From the NCBI GenBank assembly GCA_021129695.1, contig JAJOKU010000120.1, positions 1-7,268 on the forward strand: a DNA stretch of 7,268 nt, written 5' to 3'. The translations under genes and the position numbers were made by a program. The notes beneath the pieces are model-generated. The model saw only the letters and a program-made list of their open reading frames with translations, searched no databases and had not been told where the DNA came from. The stretch is from a candidate division NPL-UPA2 bacterium. Its GTDB lineage: Bacteria > NPL-UPA2 > JAGMAN01. The first letter of the stretch is position 1; each line of letters opens with the position of its first letter. Positions 1-7,095 of this stretch are shown in pieces.

Positions 1-363
1 TGTAATTGAAAGGGTTACATTTCTGACATCTAAAAATAATGCGTAACTCGTGTACGGTGTTTATGTGATAGCCTCATAGATATATGCTCCAACAAATTCT
101 CAACCCTCTTTGACCGGCATGAGATGAAGGATTTTGTTGATGTCTACTTCATAGATAAAGAAGTTATTAAGTTCGATGACCTCTATTCTAAAACCCAGAA
201 GAAACATGTAGGGATTGATGACTACTGGCTATGTCAGGCACTGAGATATATCAATGAGATATCGGTCTTGCCTAAAATGATTAAACCTATCACGGTAGAA
301 GAACTGCGAGATTTTTTTAACCAGAAGCTTCAAAGACTCATGGCAAAGATGGGAAAGGGTTAG
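1..363 (+). pseudogene. Decayed 3' end of an AbiEii/AbiGii-type nucleotidyltransferase gene
   Basis: The readable tail (from about 67 to the TAG at 361-363) has the pattern I associate with the C-terminal part of AbiEii-type nucleotidyltransferases: DSLIDICSNK, then FDRHEMKDFVDVYFI, then a helical stretch ending PKMIKPITVEELRDFF. Family resemblance clearly starts before the ATG at 124, so that ATG is not a natural gene start. Upstream, similarity continues in another frame: VIERVTFLTSKNNA (2-43), a TAA stop at 44-46, then LVYGVYV (47-67). The frame changes at base 67, as if an ancestral GTGGAT had lost one G. Two lesions in one short stretch indicate a pseudogene. The catalytic N-terminal part lies outside the window or is lost. 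Intact relatives are toxins of type IV-like AbiE systems or stand-alone nucleotidyltransferases; no antitoxin gene is visible here. A 79-residue product from 124 remains possible but has no clear ribosome binding site. The family call is from pattern memory, not a search. Confidence 0.65.
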
Positions 364-366
364 ACA

Positions 367-1653
367 ATGAAACCTGTATTGCAGTTAGCGCTGGATTTCG
401 TTGATTTGAGGCGAGCCCTTAAGGTAGCCCGGGAAGCTGTGGAAGGAGGAGTGGACTGGCTGGAGGCGGGCACCCCCCTGATTAAGAGCGAAGGATTGGA
501 TGCTGTCCGAGCCTTGAGAAAAGAGTTTCTCAAGCACACCATTGTAGCCGATATGAAGGTCATGGATGCTGGAAGAGTGGAGGTGGAATCTGCCGCTAAG
601 GCGGGGGCAAATATCGTTGATGTCTTGGGGGCGGCCTCCGATGCTACTATCAGGGAATGCATTGAGGCAGGAAAAAACTATGGAGCAGAGATTATCGTGG
701 ACACCATTGCTATAGACCAGGTGGTAGAGAGGGCAACCGAAATAGAGGCAATGGGAGCAAATTATGTCAGTGTCCATATTGCTATTGATGAGCAGATGCT
801 TGGGGTTAAGCCATTTGACAAACTGACTAAGGTGGTTCAAGCAGTCCATATTCCCGTGGCAGTAGCCGGAGGAATAAATTCGGAGACGGCGGCGGCGGCT
901 GTTAAGGCGGGAGCAGCTATTATTATCGTGGGAGGAGCCATAAGTAAGGCCCGGGATGCTAAAAAAGCAGCTCAAGAGATGAAGAAGGCTATCAGGACGA
1001 AGACGAGGATTAAGAGCGACTTGTACAAGAGGGTCTCGCTCCCTGATATCCGAAAGGTCTTAGAGAAGGTCTCCACCCCAAATCTTTCCGATGCCATGCA
1101 TAGAGGTGGTGACTTAAGAGATATAAGGCCTATTACCCAAGGACTAAAGATGGTCGGGCCAGCGGTTACGGTTCGAACCTATCCGGGAGATTGGGCCAAG
1201 CCAGTAGAAGCCATTGATGCGGCTAATGAAGGGGAGGTAATTGTCATTGATGCCGGTGGCGCAGGACCAGCCGTCTGGGGAGAGCTAGCTACTCATAGCA
1301 GTCTTCAGAAGCGCTTAGCTGGAGTAGTAATAGATGGAGCCATCAGGGATACCATTGAGGTGCGGGAGCTCCGCTTTCCTGCTTTTGCCAAACTTATTAT
1401 GCCTACGGCTGGGGAGCCAAAGGGATTTGGTGAGATTGGAGTCCCGGTCAGGGTGGGAGGAGTGAGAGTGGGCCCGGGAGACTGGCTCGTGGGAGATGAT
1501 GATGGGGTGATAGCTATTCCCAAGGAGAAAGCAGTTGAGTTCACTAACCGGGCCATGGATGTCCTGGAAAAAGAGAACCGCATCCGAAAAGAGATCCAGG
1601 AAGGAGGCACCCTGTCCAGTGTCACTGAACTCCTGAGGTGGGAAAAGCATTGA
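367..1653 (+). CDS. Fused 3-hexulose-6-phosphate synthase / RraA-like (HMG aldolase-fold) protein
   Basis: This is a two-domain cytoplasmic protein of 428 residues. Residues 1-210 form an OMP-decarboxylase-fold barrel of the hexulose-6-phosphate synthase type: LALD (7-10), EAGTPLIKSEG (33-43), the catalytic D-x-K-x-x-D in VADMKVMDAG (D62, K64, D67), VHIAIDEQMLG (136-146), and phosphate-binding AGGI (167-170) and VGGAI (188-192). HPS joins formaldehyde to ribulose 5-phosphate; run backwards it supplies ribulose 5-phosphate. The DMKxMDAG form favours HPS over 3-keto-gulonate-6-phosphate decarboxylase. After a basic linker (about 210-222), residues 223-428 are RraA/4-hydroxy-4-methyl-2-oxoglutarate aldolase-like: DAGGAGPAVWGEL (295-307) and VVIDGAIRD (320-328). 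The aldolase metal motif D-X20-R-D appears as E306-X20-R327-D328. This fusion is known, often annotated as a bifunctional synthase/ribonuclease regulator, but the second domain's role is unsettled. The start follows GGGAAAGGG (351-359) by 7 nt. No isomerase (PHI) gene lies in the window. Confidence 0.92.
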   Translation: MKPVLQLALDFVDLRRALKVAREAVEGGVDWLEAGTPLIKSEGLDAVRALRKEFLKHTIVADMKVMDAGRVEVESAAKAGANIVDVLGAASDATIRECIEAGKNYGAEIIVDTIAIDQVVERATEIEAMGANYVSVHIAIDEQMLGVKPFDKLTKVVQAVHIPVAVAGGINSETAAAAVKAGAAIIIVGGAISKARDAKKAAQEMKKAIRTKTRIKSDLYKRVSLPDIRKVLEKVSTPNLSDAMHRGGDLRDIRPITQGLKMVGPAVTVRTYPGDWAKPVEAIDAANEGEVIVIDAGGAGPAVWGELATHSSLQKRLAGVVIDGAIRDTIEVRELRFPAFAKLIMPTAGEPKGFGEIGVPVRVGGVRVGPGDWLVGDDDGVIAIPKEKAVEFTNRAMDVLEKENRIRKEIQEGGTLSSVTELLRWEKH

Positions 1654-1699
1654 TAGATGAGGGATTGGGTTTCGGCATAGGATGAAAAACATTGATAGA
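1642..1699. repeat. Short direct repeat across the fusion gene-alr junction
   Basis: GAAAA[G/A]CATTGATAGA occurs at 1642-1657 and again at 1684-1699, 15 of 16 bases identical, with a 42-bp offset. The first copy holds the stop codon of the upstream gene; the second holds the TTG start of alr. Weaker similarity continues beyond (GGATT follows in both), which fits an old local tandem duplication. Confidence 0.6.
1679..1682 (+). promoter_or_regulatory. Ribosome binding site supporting the TTG start of alr
   Basis: AGGA lies 9 nt before the TTG at 1692. A TGA in the same frame at 1683-1685 closes off any earlier start, and no ATG or GTG occurs in the first 40 codons, before the essential lysine. 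TTG is therefore the only workable start. Confidence 0.5.
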
Positions 1700-2879
1700 G
1701 ACGCCAGGATTAACCTGGTCAGAGATTAATCTTGCGGCTATCGCTCATAACTTGAAGGAAATCCGCCGTCGAGTAGGTAGCGCTGTTAAGATACTTTGTG
1801 CGGTCAAGGCGGATGGTTACGGACACGGAGCGGTAGCTGTCTCTAAGACTGTCTTTAAGGAAGGAGCTGATTACTTAGGGGTAGCCAACTTGAGAGAAGC
1901 CATCCAGCTAAGAGAGGCTGGGTTAAAGGCAGACATCTTAATCTTTGGCTGCGGTCTTCCTGAGGAGGCAGATGATATTGTCCGATATAATCTTACGGCC
2001 ACTGTTTGCACTGAGGAGTTTGCCGGTGCTCTTTCAAAAAAAGCAGAACAGGAAAAAAGAAAAACCAGGGTGCACATAAATGTAGATACCGGAATGGGGA
2101 GGATCGGGGTCTATTTTGAAGAGGCAGCAGAATTCACCAGGAAGGTCGCCGAGCTGAAGTATCTGGATATAGAGGGGATTTACACCCATTTCCCTTCTGC
2201 CGAAGAGAAAGATAAAACATTTAGCTTGCTTCAAATTCAACATTTCAAGGAGACGATTGCTCAACTGGAAAGGCAGGGAATAAATATTCCATTAAAGCAC
2301 ATGGCCAACAGCGCCGCTATCCTGAATTTACCAGAGAGCCACTTCAACTTAGTTCGCCCCGGCCTCATCCTCTATGGGATTTATCCTTCGGATGAAGCGA
2401 GTAGAAGCTTAGAGCTAAAACCAGCCCTAACGCTTAAAACAAGAATCGTTTTCCTGAAGAAAGTTCCTGCCGGGAGAACAATAAGTTACGGAAGGACATA
2501 TACTACGGAAAGGGGGACTACAATTGCTACTCTCCCCATCGGCTACGCTGATGGCTACAGTCGCAGACTTTCCAACCCACCTGCCGAAGAACTTGGTCGG
2601 CGGGCGGGTAGGGCAGAGGTCTTAATTGATGGAAAGAGGGCTCCGGTGGTGGGCAGAATCTGTATGGACCAGATCATGGTAGATGTAGGGCATATTCCTC
2701 AGGCCAAGATTGGCCAGGAAGTAGTCTTAATCGGCAGGCACGCCCCGTCAGATGGTAAACATCTAATGGGGCAGGGTGAAGACAGGATCTCAGTAGAAGA
2801 GATAGCCGGGAAAATGGGGACCATCCCCCACGAGGTCGTCTCCCGCTTAGGCAAAAGAATCTACCGGGTTTCACAATAA
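1692..2879 (+). CDS. alr: Alanine racemase (PLP-dependent)
   Basis: The enzyme interconverts L- and D-alanine in the cytoplasm and supplies D-Ala for peptidoglycan. The 395-residue length is near the usual 360-390. The N-terminal PLP barrel starts with TWSEINLAAIAHNL and carries the PLP Schiff-base lysine in AVKADGYGHG (K39). The substrate-side DTGMGRIG (132-139, with R137), THF (165-167, H166), HMANSAA (203-209) and VRPGLILYG (221-229, R222) follow. The C-terminal beta domain supplies the second catalytic base in SYGRTY (Y266), then LPIGYADGY (281-289) and RICMDQIMVDV. All residues needed for activity appear intact. The start codon is TTG, forced by an in-frame stop just upstream. The gene lies 38 nt after the synthase fusion and 13 nt before the peptidase, consistent with one transcript. 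A catabolic dadX role is less likely because no D-amino-acid dehydrogenase is adjacent. Confidence 0.96.
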   Translation: MIETPGLTWSEINLAAIAHNLKEIRRRVGSAVKILCAVKADGYGHGAVAVSKTVFKEGADYLGVANLREAIQLREAGLKADILIFGCGLPEEADDIVRYNLTATVCTEEFAGALSKKAEQEKRKTRVHINVDTGMGRIGVYFEEAAEFTRKVAELKYLDIEGIYTHFPSAEEKDKTFSLLQIQHFKETIAQLERQGINIPLKHMANSAAILNLPESHFNLVRPGLILYGIYPSDEASRSLELKPALTLKTRIVFLKKVPAGRTISYGRTYTTERGTTIATLPIGYADGYSRRLSNPPAEELGRRAGRAEVLIDGKRAPVVGRICMDQIMVDVGHIPQAKIGQEVVLIGRHAPSDGKHLMGQGEDRISVEEIAGKMGTIPHEVVSRLGKRIYRVSQ

Positions 2880-2892
2880 GAAGGGAGTTGCT

Positions 2893-4182
2893 ATGTACCA
2901 GGAGACTGTGCTTGAAAATGGCTTAACGGTGGTAACTCACCGGATGCCATCAGCGTCCTCCAGTTCGGTGGGCCTGTGGATTAGAGCCGGAGGAAGATTT
3001 GAGACGAAAGACAATAACGGGGTCTCCCACTTCCTCGAGCATCTCCTCTTCAAGGGAACAAAGAAGAGAAGCTATCGCCAAATCAAGGAATCCATAGAGG
3101 GGATAGGGGGAAGCCTCAATGGGTTTACTGCGGAAGAGCTTACCTGCTATTTAGCTAAAGTGATTGGCAAACATCTCCCGCTGGCCCTGGATGTCCTCTC
3201 TGACATGGTGCTAAATCCTCTCCTCAAGGAAGAAGATGTGGAGAAGGAGAGAATGGTGATTGTGGAAGAAATCAAGATGTATGAGGACCTTCCCGCTTCA
3301 TACGTCCACGCCCTCTTCGGTGAGCTCCTCTGGCCGGATCAGCCCCTGGGATTTATGATTGCGGGAAGGCAAGAAGTAATTGCCACTATGGGCCGGGATG
3401 AGATTCTTAACTACAAAAATCGTCTCTATAATCCCAGCAACTTAGTGGTAGCGGTAGCCGGGAAGTTAGAGCACCAGAAGGTGGTAGAGGAGGTAAAGAA
3501 GGCCTTTGGAGCTCTTCCCCGAAGGCAACGAAATCGCTTTTCTAAGGTCCAGGAGAAACAATCTAAACCCCGGATAAAACTAAAGAGCAAGGACACCGAG
3601 CAGACCCATCTCTGCCTGGGAGGAAAGGCCCTGCCCCGGGACCATCCGGATAAATATGCCCTTGGAATACTTAATGTAATCTTAGGCGGGAATATGAGCT
3701 CACGGCTCTTCAACGAAGTCCGGGAGAAGAGAGGCCTTGCTTACGAAATTAGGTCCAGCATAGCGAGATTCCAGGATACGGGAGCCCTGGTCATCTCAGC
3801 GGGAGTGGATAATCGCAAAGTAGCTGAAACTATTAAGATTATTCTTAGAGAACTGAAGAAATTCAAGGAGAGAGAGGTCTCTAAGAAAGAGTTTCAGCAG
3901 GGTAAAGAGTTCGTAATCGGCCAGCTCCTCCTTAGCCTGGAAGATACCACCAACTACATGCACTGGCTGGGCGAGAATAAGCTTTGCCTGGGCAGGGTTC
4001 CCTCTGTAGAAGAAGTGCTGGATGGAATTAAGAAGGTAACTGCCCGGGATTTACACAGAATAGCAAATGGGCTGTTCACTAATGAGAACCTGAATTTAGC
4101 CCTCATCGGCCCCGTTACGGTAAACAGTACTGCCTACAGCTGTAAAAAAGAAGAGGAGATTGAAAAAATCCTCCAATTTTAG
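2893..4182 (+). CDS. M16 family zinc metallopeptidase (processing-peptidase-like, M16B)
   Basis: This is a clan ME peptidase of 429 residues, the usual length of bacterial YmxG/MlpA-like single-unit M16B enzymes, which act as dimers on peptides or unfolded segments. The N-terminal catalytic half has the inverted zinc motif HxxEH in HFLEHLLFKGT (H46, E49, H50) and the distal ligand 76 residues later at E126, within VEEIKMYED. GGSLNGFTAEE (72-82) is the usual substrate-strand region. The second half carries the family signature GGNMSSRLF...VREKRGLAY (265-284), which contacts substrate. Both halves look complete. There is no signal peptide or membrane segment, so I infer a cytoplasmic location. 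AGGGAG (2882-2887) lies 5 nt before the ATG, the strongest ribosome binding site in the window. The physiological substrate cannot be told from sequence. In many bacteria such genes lie near pnp or dut; here the neighbour is alr. Confidence 0.94.
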   Translation: MYQETVLENGLTVVTHRMPSASSSSVGLWIRAGGRFETKDNNGVSHFLEHLLFKGTKKRSYRQIKESIEGIGGSLNGFTAEELTCYLAKVIGKHLPLALDVLSDMVLNPLLKEEDVEKERMVIVEEIKMYEDLPASYVHALFGELLWPDQPLGFMIAGRQEVIATMGRDEILNYKNRLYNPSNLVVAVAGKLEHQKVVEEVKKAFGALPRRQRNRFSKVQEKQSKPRIKLKSKDTEQTHLCLGGKALPRDHPDKYALGILNVILGGNMSSRLFNEVREKRGLAYEIRSSIARFQDTGALVISAGVDNRKVAETIKIILRELKKFKEREVSKKEFQQGKEFVIGQLLLSLEDTTNYMHWLGENKLCLGRVPSVEEVLDGIKKVTARDLHRIANGLFTNENLNLALIGPVTVNSTAYSCKKEEEIEKILQF

Positions 4183-4229
4183 ACGGTTTTTCACACGCCA
4201 TTTCCCGCAAGGCTTTATCCCATCTGCCT

Positions 4230-4260
4230 GACCCGTTAGAATTTTTCTTTCTAACGGGTC
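4230..4260. terminator. Perfect 12-bp inverted repeat between convergent genes; candidate two-way terminator
   Basis: The arms GACCCGTTAGAA (4230-4241) and TTCTAACGGGTC (4249-4260) pair perfectly around a 7-nt loop, TTTTTCT. The right arm includes the last three codons and the TAG stop of serS (4251-4253 on the minus strand). The hairpin lies 47 nt past the peptidase stop and at the very end of serS, where a shared terminator would be expected. It lacks a T-tract after the stem on either strand; the T-run is in the loop. It may therefore be a weak or factor-assisted terminator, or a 3'-end RNA stabiliser. Confidence 0.5.
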
Positions 4261-5531
4261 CTGTCAATCCTGTCCAGTCCTCCCATATAAGGCCTTAAGG
4301 CTTCGGGGATGGTCACTCTTCCATCCTTCTCCTGGTATGTCTCCAAGAGGGCAACTACTGTCCGAGCCAGGGCAATTCCTGAGCCATTGAGGGTATGAAC
4401 ATATTCTGCCTTTCCGCCCTTTTCTGGCCGGTAGCGGATGCCGGCCCGGCGGGCCTGGAAATCGCTGAAGTTGCTGCAAGAGGATACCTCTAAGTATCGC
4501 TCCTTTCCCGGGGCCCAGACCTCTAAATCGTAGCACTTGGTGCTGGCAAAGCTTATGTCGGCTGTGCAGAGGTTCACCACGCGGTAATGTAGTCCTAATT
4601 GCTGCAATATTTCTTCAGCGTCTCTGACCAGGCTCTCCAGTTCCTCATATGAAGTCTCCGGTTTGACAAATTTCACCAGTTCAATCTTATCAAATTGGTG
4701 AACGCGCACCAGACCCTTCGTCTCCTTCCCATAGGAGCCAGCTTCCCTACGGAAGCAGGCGGTGTAGCCACAGTAATAGATGGGAAGGTCCTCCGCCCTT
4801 AATATCTCTCCTCGATGAATATTGGTAATGGGGACCTCGGCCGTGGGAATGAGAAAGAGGTCATCAGCTTCACATCGGTACATATCCTCCTCTAACCTGG
4901 GGAGCTGCCCGGTGCCAACCATGCACTCTCTCTTCACCATAAAAGGGGGAAAGACTTCCGTATAGCCGTGCTTGGTTGTGTGAATGTCCAACATAAAGTT
5001 GATAAGGGCTCTCTCTAATTTTGCTCCCAGGCCGCGATAGAGGGCAAAGCCCCGCCCGGAAATTTTTGAGGCGGCTCTAAAATCAATGATTCCCAGGGCA
5101 TCAGCGATATCCCAATGGGAGAGGGGCTGGAAGTCAAACGTGGGCCGCTCCCCCCATCTCCTTGTCTCAATATTGTCCTCGGGGTCACTACCCACCGGAA
5201 CGGAGTCATGGGGTATATTTGGGATTAGCAAGGCAATTCGGGTGGTCTTGGCATCAATTTCTCCCACTTGTTTATCAATATCCTTTATTTTTTGGGCTAT
5301 TGCTTTCATCTCGGCCATCTTATGTTTGGGCTCTTCTCCCTGGCTTATCAGTTTCCCTATCTGCGAAGAGGCGATATTCTTTTTGTGTTTAAGGTCCTCC
5401 GCCTTCCGCAACAAATTTCTTCTTTCCTTATCGAGTTTGAGCAGCCCATCGACATCTGCATCCATCCCTCTATCCTTCAAGGTCTTCTTAACCTCTTCTG
5501 GATTTTCTCTAATAAACTTCAAATCAAGCAT
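4251..5531 (-). CDS. serS: Serine--tRNA ligase (SerRS)
   Basis: This class II synthetase charges tRNA-Ser (and tRNA-Sec) with serine using ATP. Its 426 residues match the bacterial norm. Residues 1-105 begin MLDLKFIRENPEEVKKTL and form the long antiparallel coiled-coil arm (about 30-98) that grips the tRNA-Ser variable arm. The catalytic core follows: motif 1 around HGYTEVFPPFMV (188-199), the serine-pocket TAE loop PTAEVP (229-234), motif 2 FRREAGSYGKETKGLVRVHQ (260-279) leading into FDKIE, EVSSCSNFSDFQARR (348-362), and motif 3 LNGSGIALAR (381-390). All key residues are present. The start is ATG with AAGGG 6 nt upstream. This is the bacterial/eukaryotic type, not the rare methanogen zinc-dependent type. 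The usual CTGDLG segment reads CTADIS (322-327), a conservative variant. The gene starts 2 nt after the rtcB stop, so the two are almost certainly co-transcribed and probably translationally coupled. Confidence 0.98.
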   Translation of the reverse strand: MLDLKFIRENPEEVKKTLKDRGMDADVDGLLKLDKERRNLLRKAEDLKHKKNIASSQIGKLISQGEEPKHKMAEMKAIAQKIKDIDKQVGEIDAKTTRIALLIPNIPHDSVPVGSDPEDNIETRRWGERPTFDFQPLSHWDIADALGIIDFRAASKISGRGFALYRGLGAKLERALINFMLDIHTTKHGYTEVFPPFMVKRECMVGTGQLPRLEEDMYRCEADDLFLIPTAEVPITNIHRGEILRAEDLPIYYCGYTACFRREAGSYGKETKGLVRVHQFDKIELVKFVKPETSYEELESLVRDAEEILQQLGLHYRVVNLCTADISFASTKCYDLEVWAPGKERYLEVSSCSNFSDFQARRAGIRYRPEKGGKAEYVHTLNGSGIALARTVVALLETYQEKDGRVTIPEALRPYMGGLDRIDRTR

Positions 5532-5533
5532 TT

Positions 5534-6991
5534 TTAACCCTTAATTACTCCCAGGGGCCTCATCCTGCAGACCCTCTTAGAGATGCCTGCCTCATGGACC
5601 ACCTCAACCACCTCATTAACATCCTTATAAGCTTCTGGGGCCTCTTCTGCCAAAGTCTGCCTTCCTGTAGAACACACAAAAATCCTTTTTTCCTCTAATT
5701 CTCTGGCAATAGAGCGGCCCCTAAGGTTTCTAATGGCCGTAGAGCGGGACATCACCCGCCCACTTCCATGGCAGGTAGAATAAAAGGTCTCCGCCGCCCT
5801 TTCTGTGCCCACTAAAAGATAAGAGTTTCTACCCATATCCCCGGGAATAATCACCGGCTGGCCAATTGCTCTATATTTTTCGGAAAGCTCTTTATGACCT
5901 GGAGGAAAGGCCCGGGTGGCGCCTTTGCGATGCACGCACAGGGTCTTCTCTTGGTCATCAACTATATGTTTTTCTATCTTGGCAATGTTATGGGCCACAT
6001 CATAAATTAAATCCATCCCCAGGTCCTTGGGGCCGAGACTAAAAAACCTCTCAAAAGTCCGCCGGGTAAGTTCCATCAAGATCTGACGGTTACACCAGGC
6101 ATAATTTGCCGCACAGCGCATCGCTCCCAGATAGCTCTTGCCTTCTTGCGAATTTACCGGTGCGCAGGCAAGCTGCCTATCCGGCACACGAATACCGAAT
6201 TTATCCAGACCGCGGACCATCCCTTTGGCATAATCTTCGCAGATCTGGTAGCCAAAACCGCGGGAGCCGCTATGAATCATTATGGTAACCTGGCCCAGAT
6301 GTAAATCGAAGACTTCTGCAGTGCTTTCGTCGTATATCTCGTCAATAGCCTGCACCTCTACAAAATGATTGCCCGAGCCCAATGTGCCCGATTGCTTCTG
6401 GCCACGTTCATAAGCCCGTGGAGATACCGCCCCTGGGTCCGCTCCCTCAATTGCCCCGCCCTCTTCCGTATATTCCAAATCTTCAGGCTTTCCATAGCCA
6501 TGTTCAACGGCCCATTTAGCGCCTTTTATAAGGAGCTTTCTTTCTTCCTGTCCGCTAATGCGAATTTCTCCTTTTGAACCAACCCCGGCGGGGATATTCC
6601 TAAACAGTGCAGAAACCAAATCACGCATCTTTTCTTTAACATCTTTCTCAGTTAAATTTGTGCGTATCAGTCTGACTCCACAATTTATGTCGTAGCCCAC
6701 AAGTCCGGCACCTACAACGCCGTCTTTTCCAACATCTGTTGCCGCTACACCTCCGATGGGCATGCCGTAGCCCCAGTGGATGTCGGGCATGGCCAGGGAA
6801 TATTTGACAATTCCTGGAAGATGGGCTACGTTGGCTACCTGCTCTGGGGCACGGTCAGTCCGGATATCTTTTAAAAGGTTCTCGTCGGCATAAATAATGC
6901 CCGGAACGCGCATGCCGGGATTATATCTTTTGGGTATGCGCCAGCGGTAGTCATCCACCCTCTCTAAAGGACCTTTCCACCCTTCTGCCAT
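5534..6991 (-). CDS. rtcB: RNA-splicing ligase RtcB (3'-phosphate/5'-OH RNA ligase)
   Basis: RtcB joins RNA 2',3'-cyclic phosphate or 3'-phosphate ends to 5'-OH ends, using GTP and Mn2+, in tRNA splicing or RNA repair. The 485 residues match the family. Numbered from the ATG, the N-terminus WKGPLERVDDYRWRIP leads to MPDIHWGYGMPIGG (68-81), DINCG with metal ligands D101 and C104, GSGNHF (H209), HSGSRGFG (H240), DVAHN (H334), HRKGATRA (354-361), PGDMGRNSYLLVG (383-395), and CHGSGRVMSR, whose H408 is the histidine that becomes guanylylated. The family C-terminus GVIKG is intact. The ATG at 6991 is preferred: GGGGA lies 8 nt upstream, and the next in-frame alternative, a TTG at 7015, lies on the edge of a TATAAT promoter box. 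It starts the rtcB-serS pair. The partner archease is not in the window. Whether it serves splicing or repair here is unknown. Confidence 0.97.
   Translation of the reverse strand: MAEGWKGPLERVDDYRWRIPKRYNPGMRVPGIIYADENLLKDIRTDRAPEQVANVAHLPGIVKYSLAMPDIHWGYGMPIGGVAATDVGKDGVVGAGLVGYDINCGVRLIRTNLTEKDVKEKMRDLVSALFRNIPAGVGSKGEIRISGQEERKLLIKGAKWAVEHGYGKPEDLEYTEEGGAIEGADPGAVSPRAYERGQKQSGTLGSGNHFVEVQAIDEIYDESTAEVFDLHLGQVTIMIHSGSRGFGYQICEDYAKGMVRGLDKFGIRVPDRQLACAPVNSQEGKSYLGAMRCAANYAWCNRQILMELTRRTFERFFSLGPKDLGMDLIYDVAHNIAKIEKHIVDDQEKTLCVHRKGATRAFPPGHKELSEKYRAIGQPVIIPGDMGRNSYLLVGTERAAETFYSTCHGSGRVMSRSTAIRNLRGRSIARELEEKRIFVCSTGRQTLAEEAPEAYKDVNEVVEVVHEAGISKRVCRMRPLGVIKG
5538..5542 (-). promoter_or_regulatory. 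serS ribosome binding site inside the 3' end of rtcB
   Basis: On the minus strand AAGGG, 6 nt before the serS ATG, is formed by the last codons of rtcB (Lys-Gly). Ribosomes finishing rtcB therefore stop on top of the serS initiation site, the usual geometry of translational coupling. Confidence 0.6.
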
Positions 6992-6999
6992 GTCAACTA

Positions 7000-7004
7000 T
7001 CCCC
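7000..7004 (-). promoter_or_regulatory. Ribosome binding site fixing the rtcB start
   Basis: GGGGA on the minus strand lies 8 nt before the ATG at 6991, where family similarity also begins. No comparable site precedes the TTG at 7015. Confidence 0.5.
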
Positions 7005-7014
7005 AACCCGAGCA

Positions 7015-7043
7015 ATTATAAATGAAGGATAGCCCAGAGCAAA
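7015..7043 (-). promoter_or_regulatory. Candidate sigma-70-type promoter for rtcB-serS
   Basis: A perfect TATAAT occurs on the minus strand at 7020-7015. The -35 region is poor: TTTGCT at 17-nt spacing (7043-7038) or TTGCTC at 16-nt spacing. Expected transcription start is near 7008, giving a leader of roughly 17 nt before the rtcB ATG. The box lies in the spacer between the upstream PIN gene and rtcB, a sensible place for a promoter. Confidence 0.5.
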
Positions 7044-7095
7044 ACAGGTCTTCTCCTTTCACTTTTCCAGAATCTTTAGCCTGGCCTTGCCCTCC

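Noticed and set aside
889..900. A GCGGCGGCGGCT run in the synthase gene as a repeat element
   Set aside because: It simply encodes four alanines in a helix after the AGGI phosphate loop. There is no sign of an expandable or regulatory repeat.
385..975. A 196-codon open frame on the minus strand opposite the synthase domain
   Set aside because: It lies wholly antisense to a gene with clear catalytic motifs, and its translation is rich in Ser, Cys and His with no recognisable domain. It is a shadow frame.
4155..4195. A possible terminator at the end of the M16 gene (GGAGATT...AATCCTCC followed by T-rich sequence)
   Set aside because: The stem needs a bulge, has only about four strong pairs next to an A-rich loop, and lies inside the coding sequence. 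The hairpin at 4230-4260 is far better.
5086..5544. A 152-codon open frame on the plus strand opposite the start of serS
   Set aside because: It is antisense to the SerRS coiled-coil region. Its hydrophobic, Ser/Leu/Ile-rich translation is what the complement of Lys/Glu-rich coiled-coil codons gives.
7066..7083. A small CCAG...CTGG inverted repeat between the PIN gene and rtcB
   Set aside because: It has only four to five pairs and no T-tract, so it is within chance expectation.
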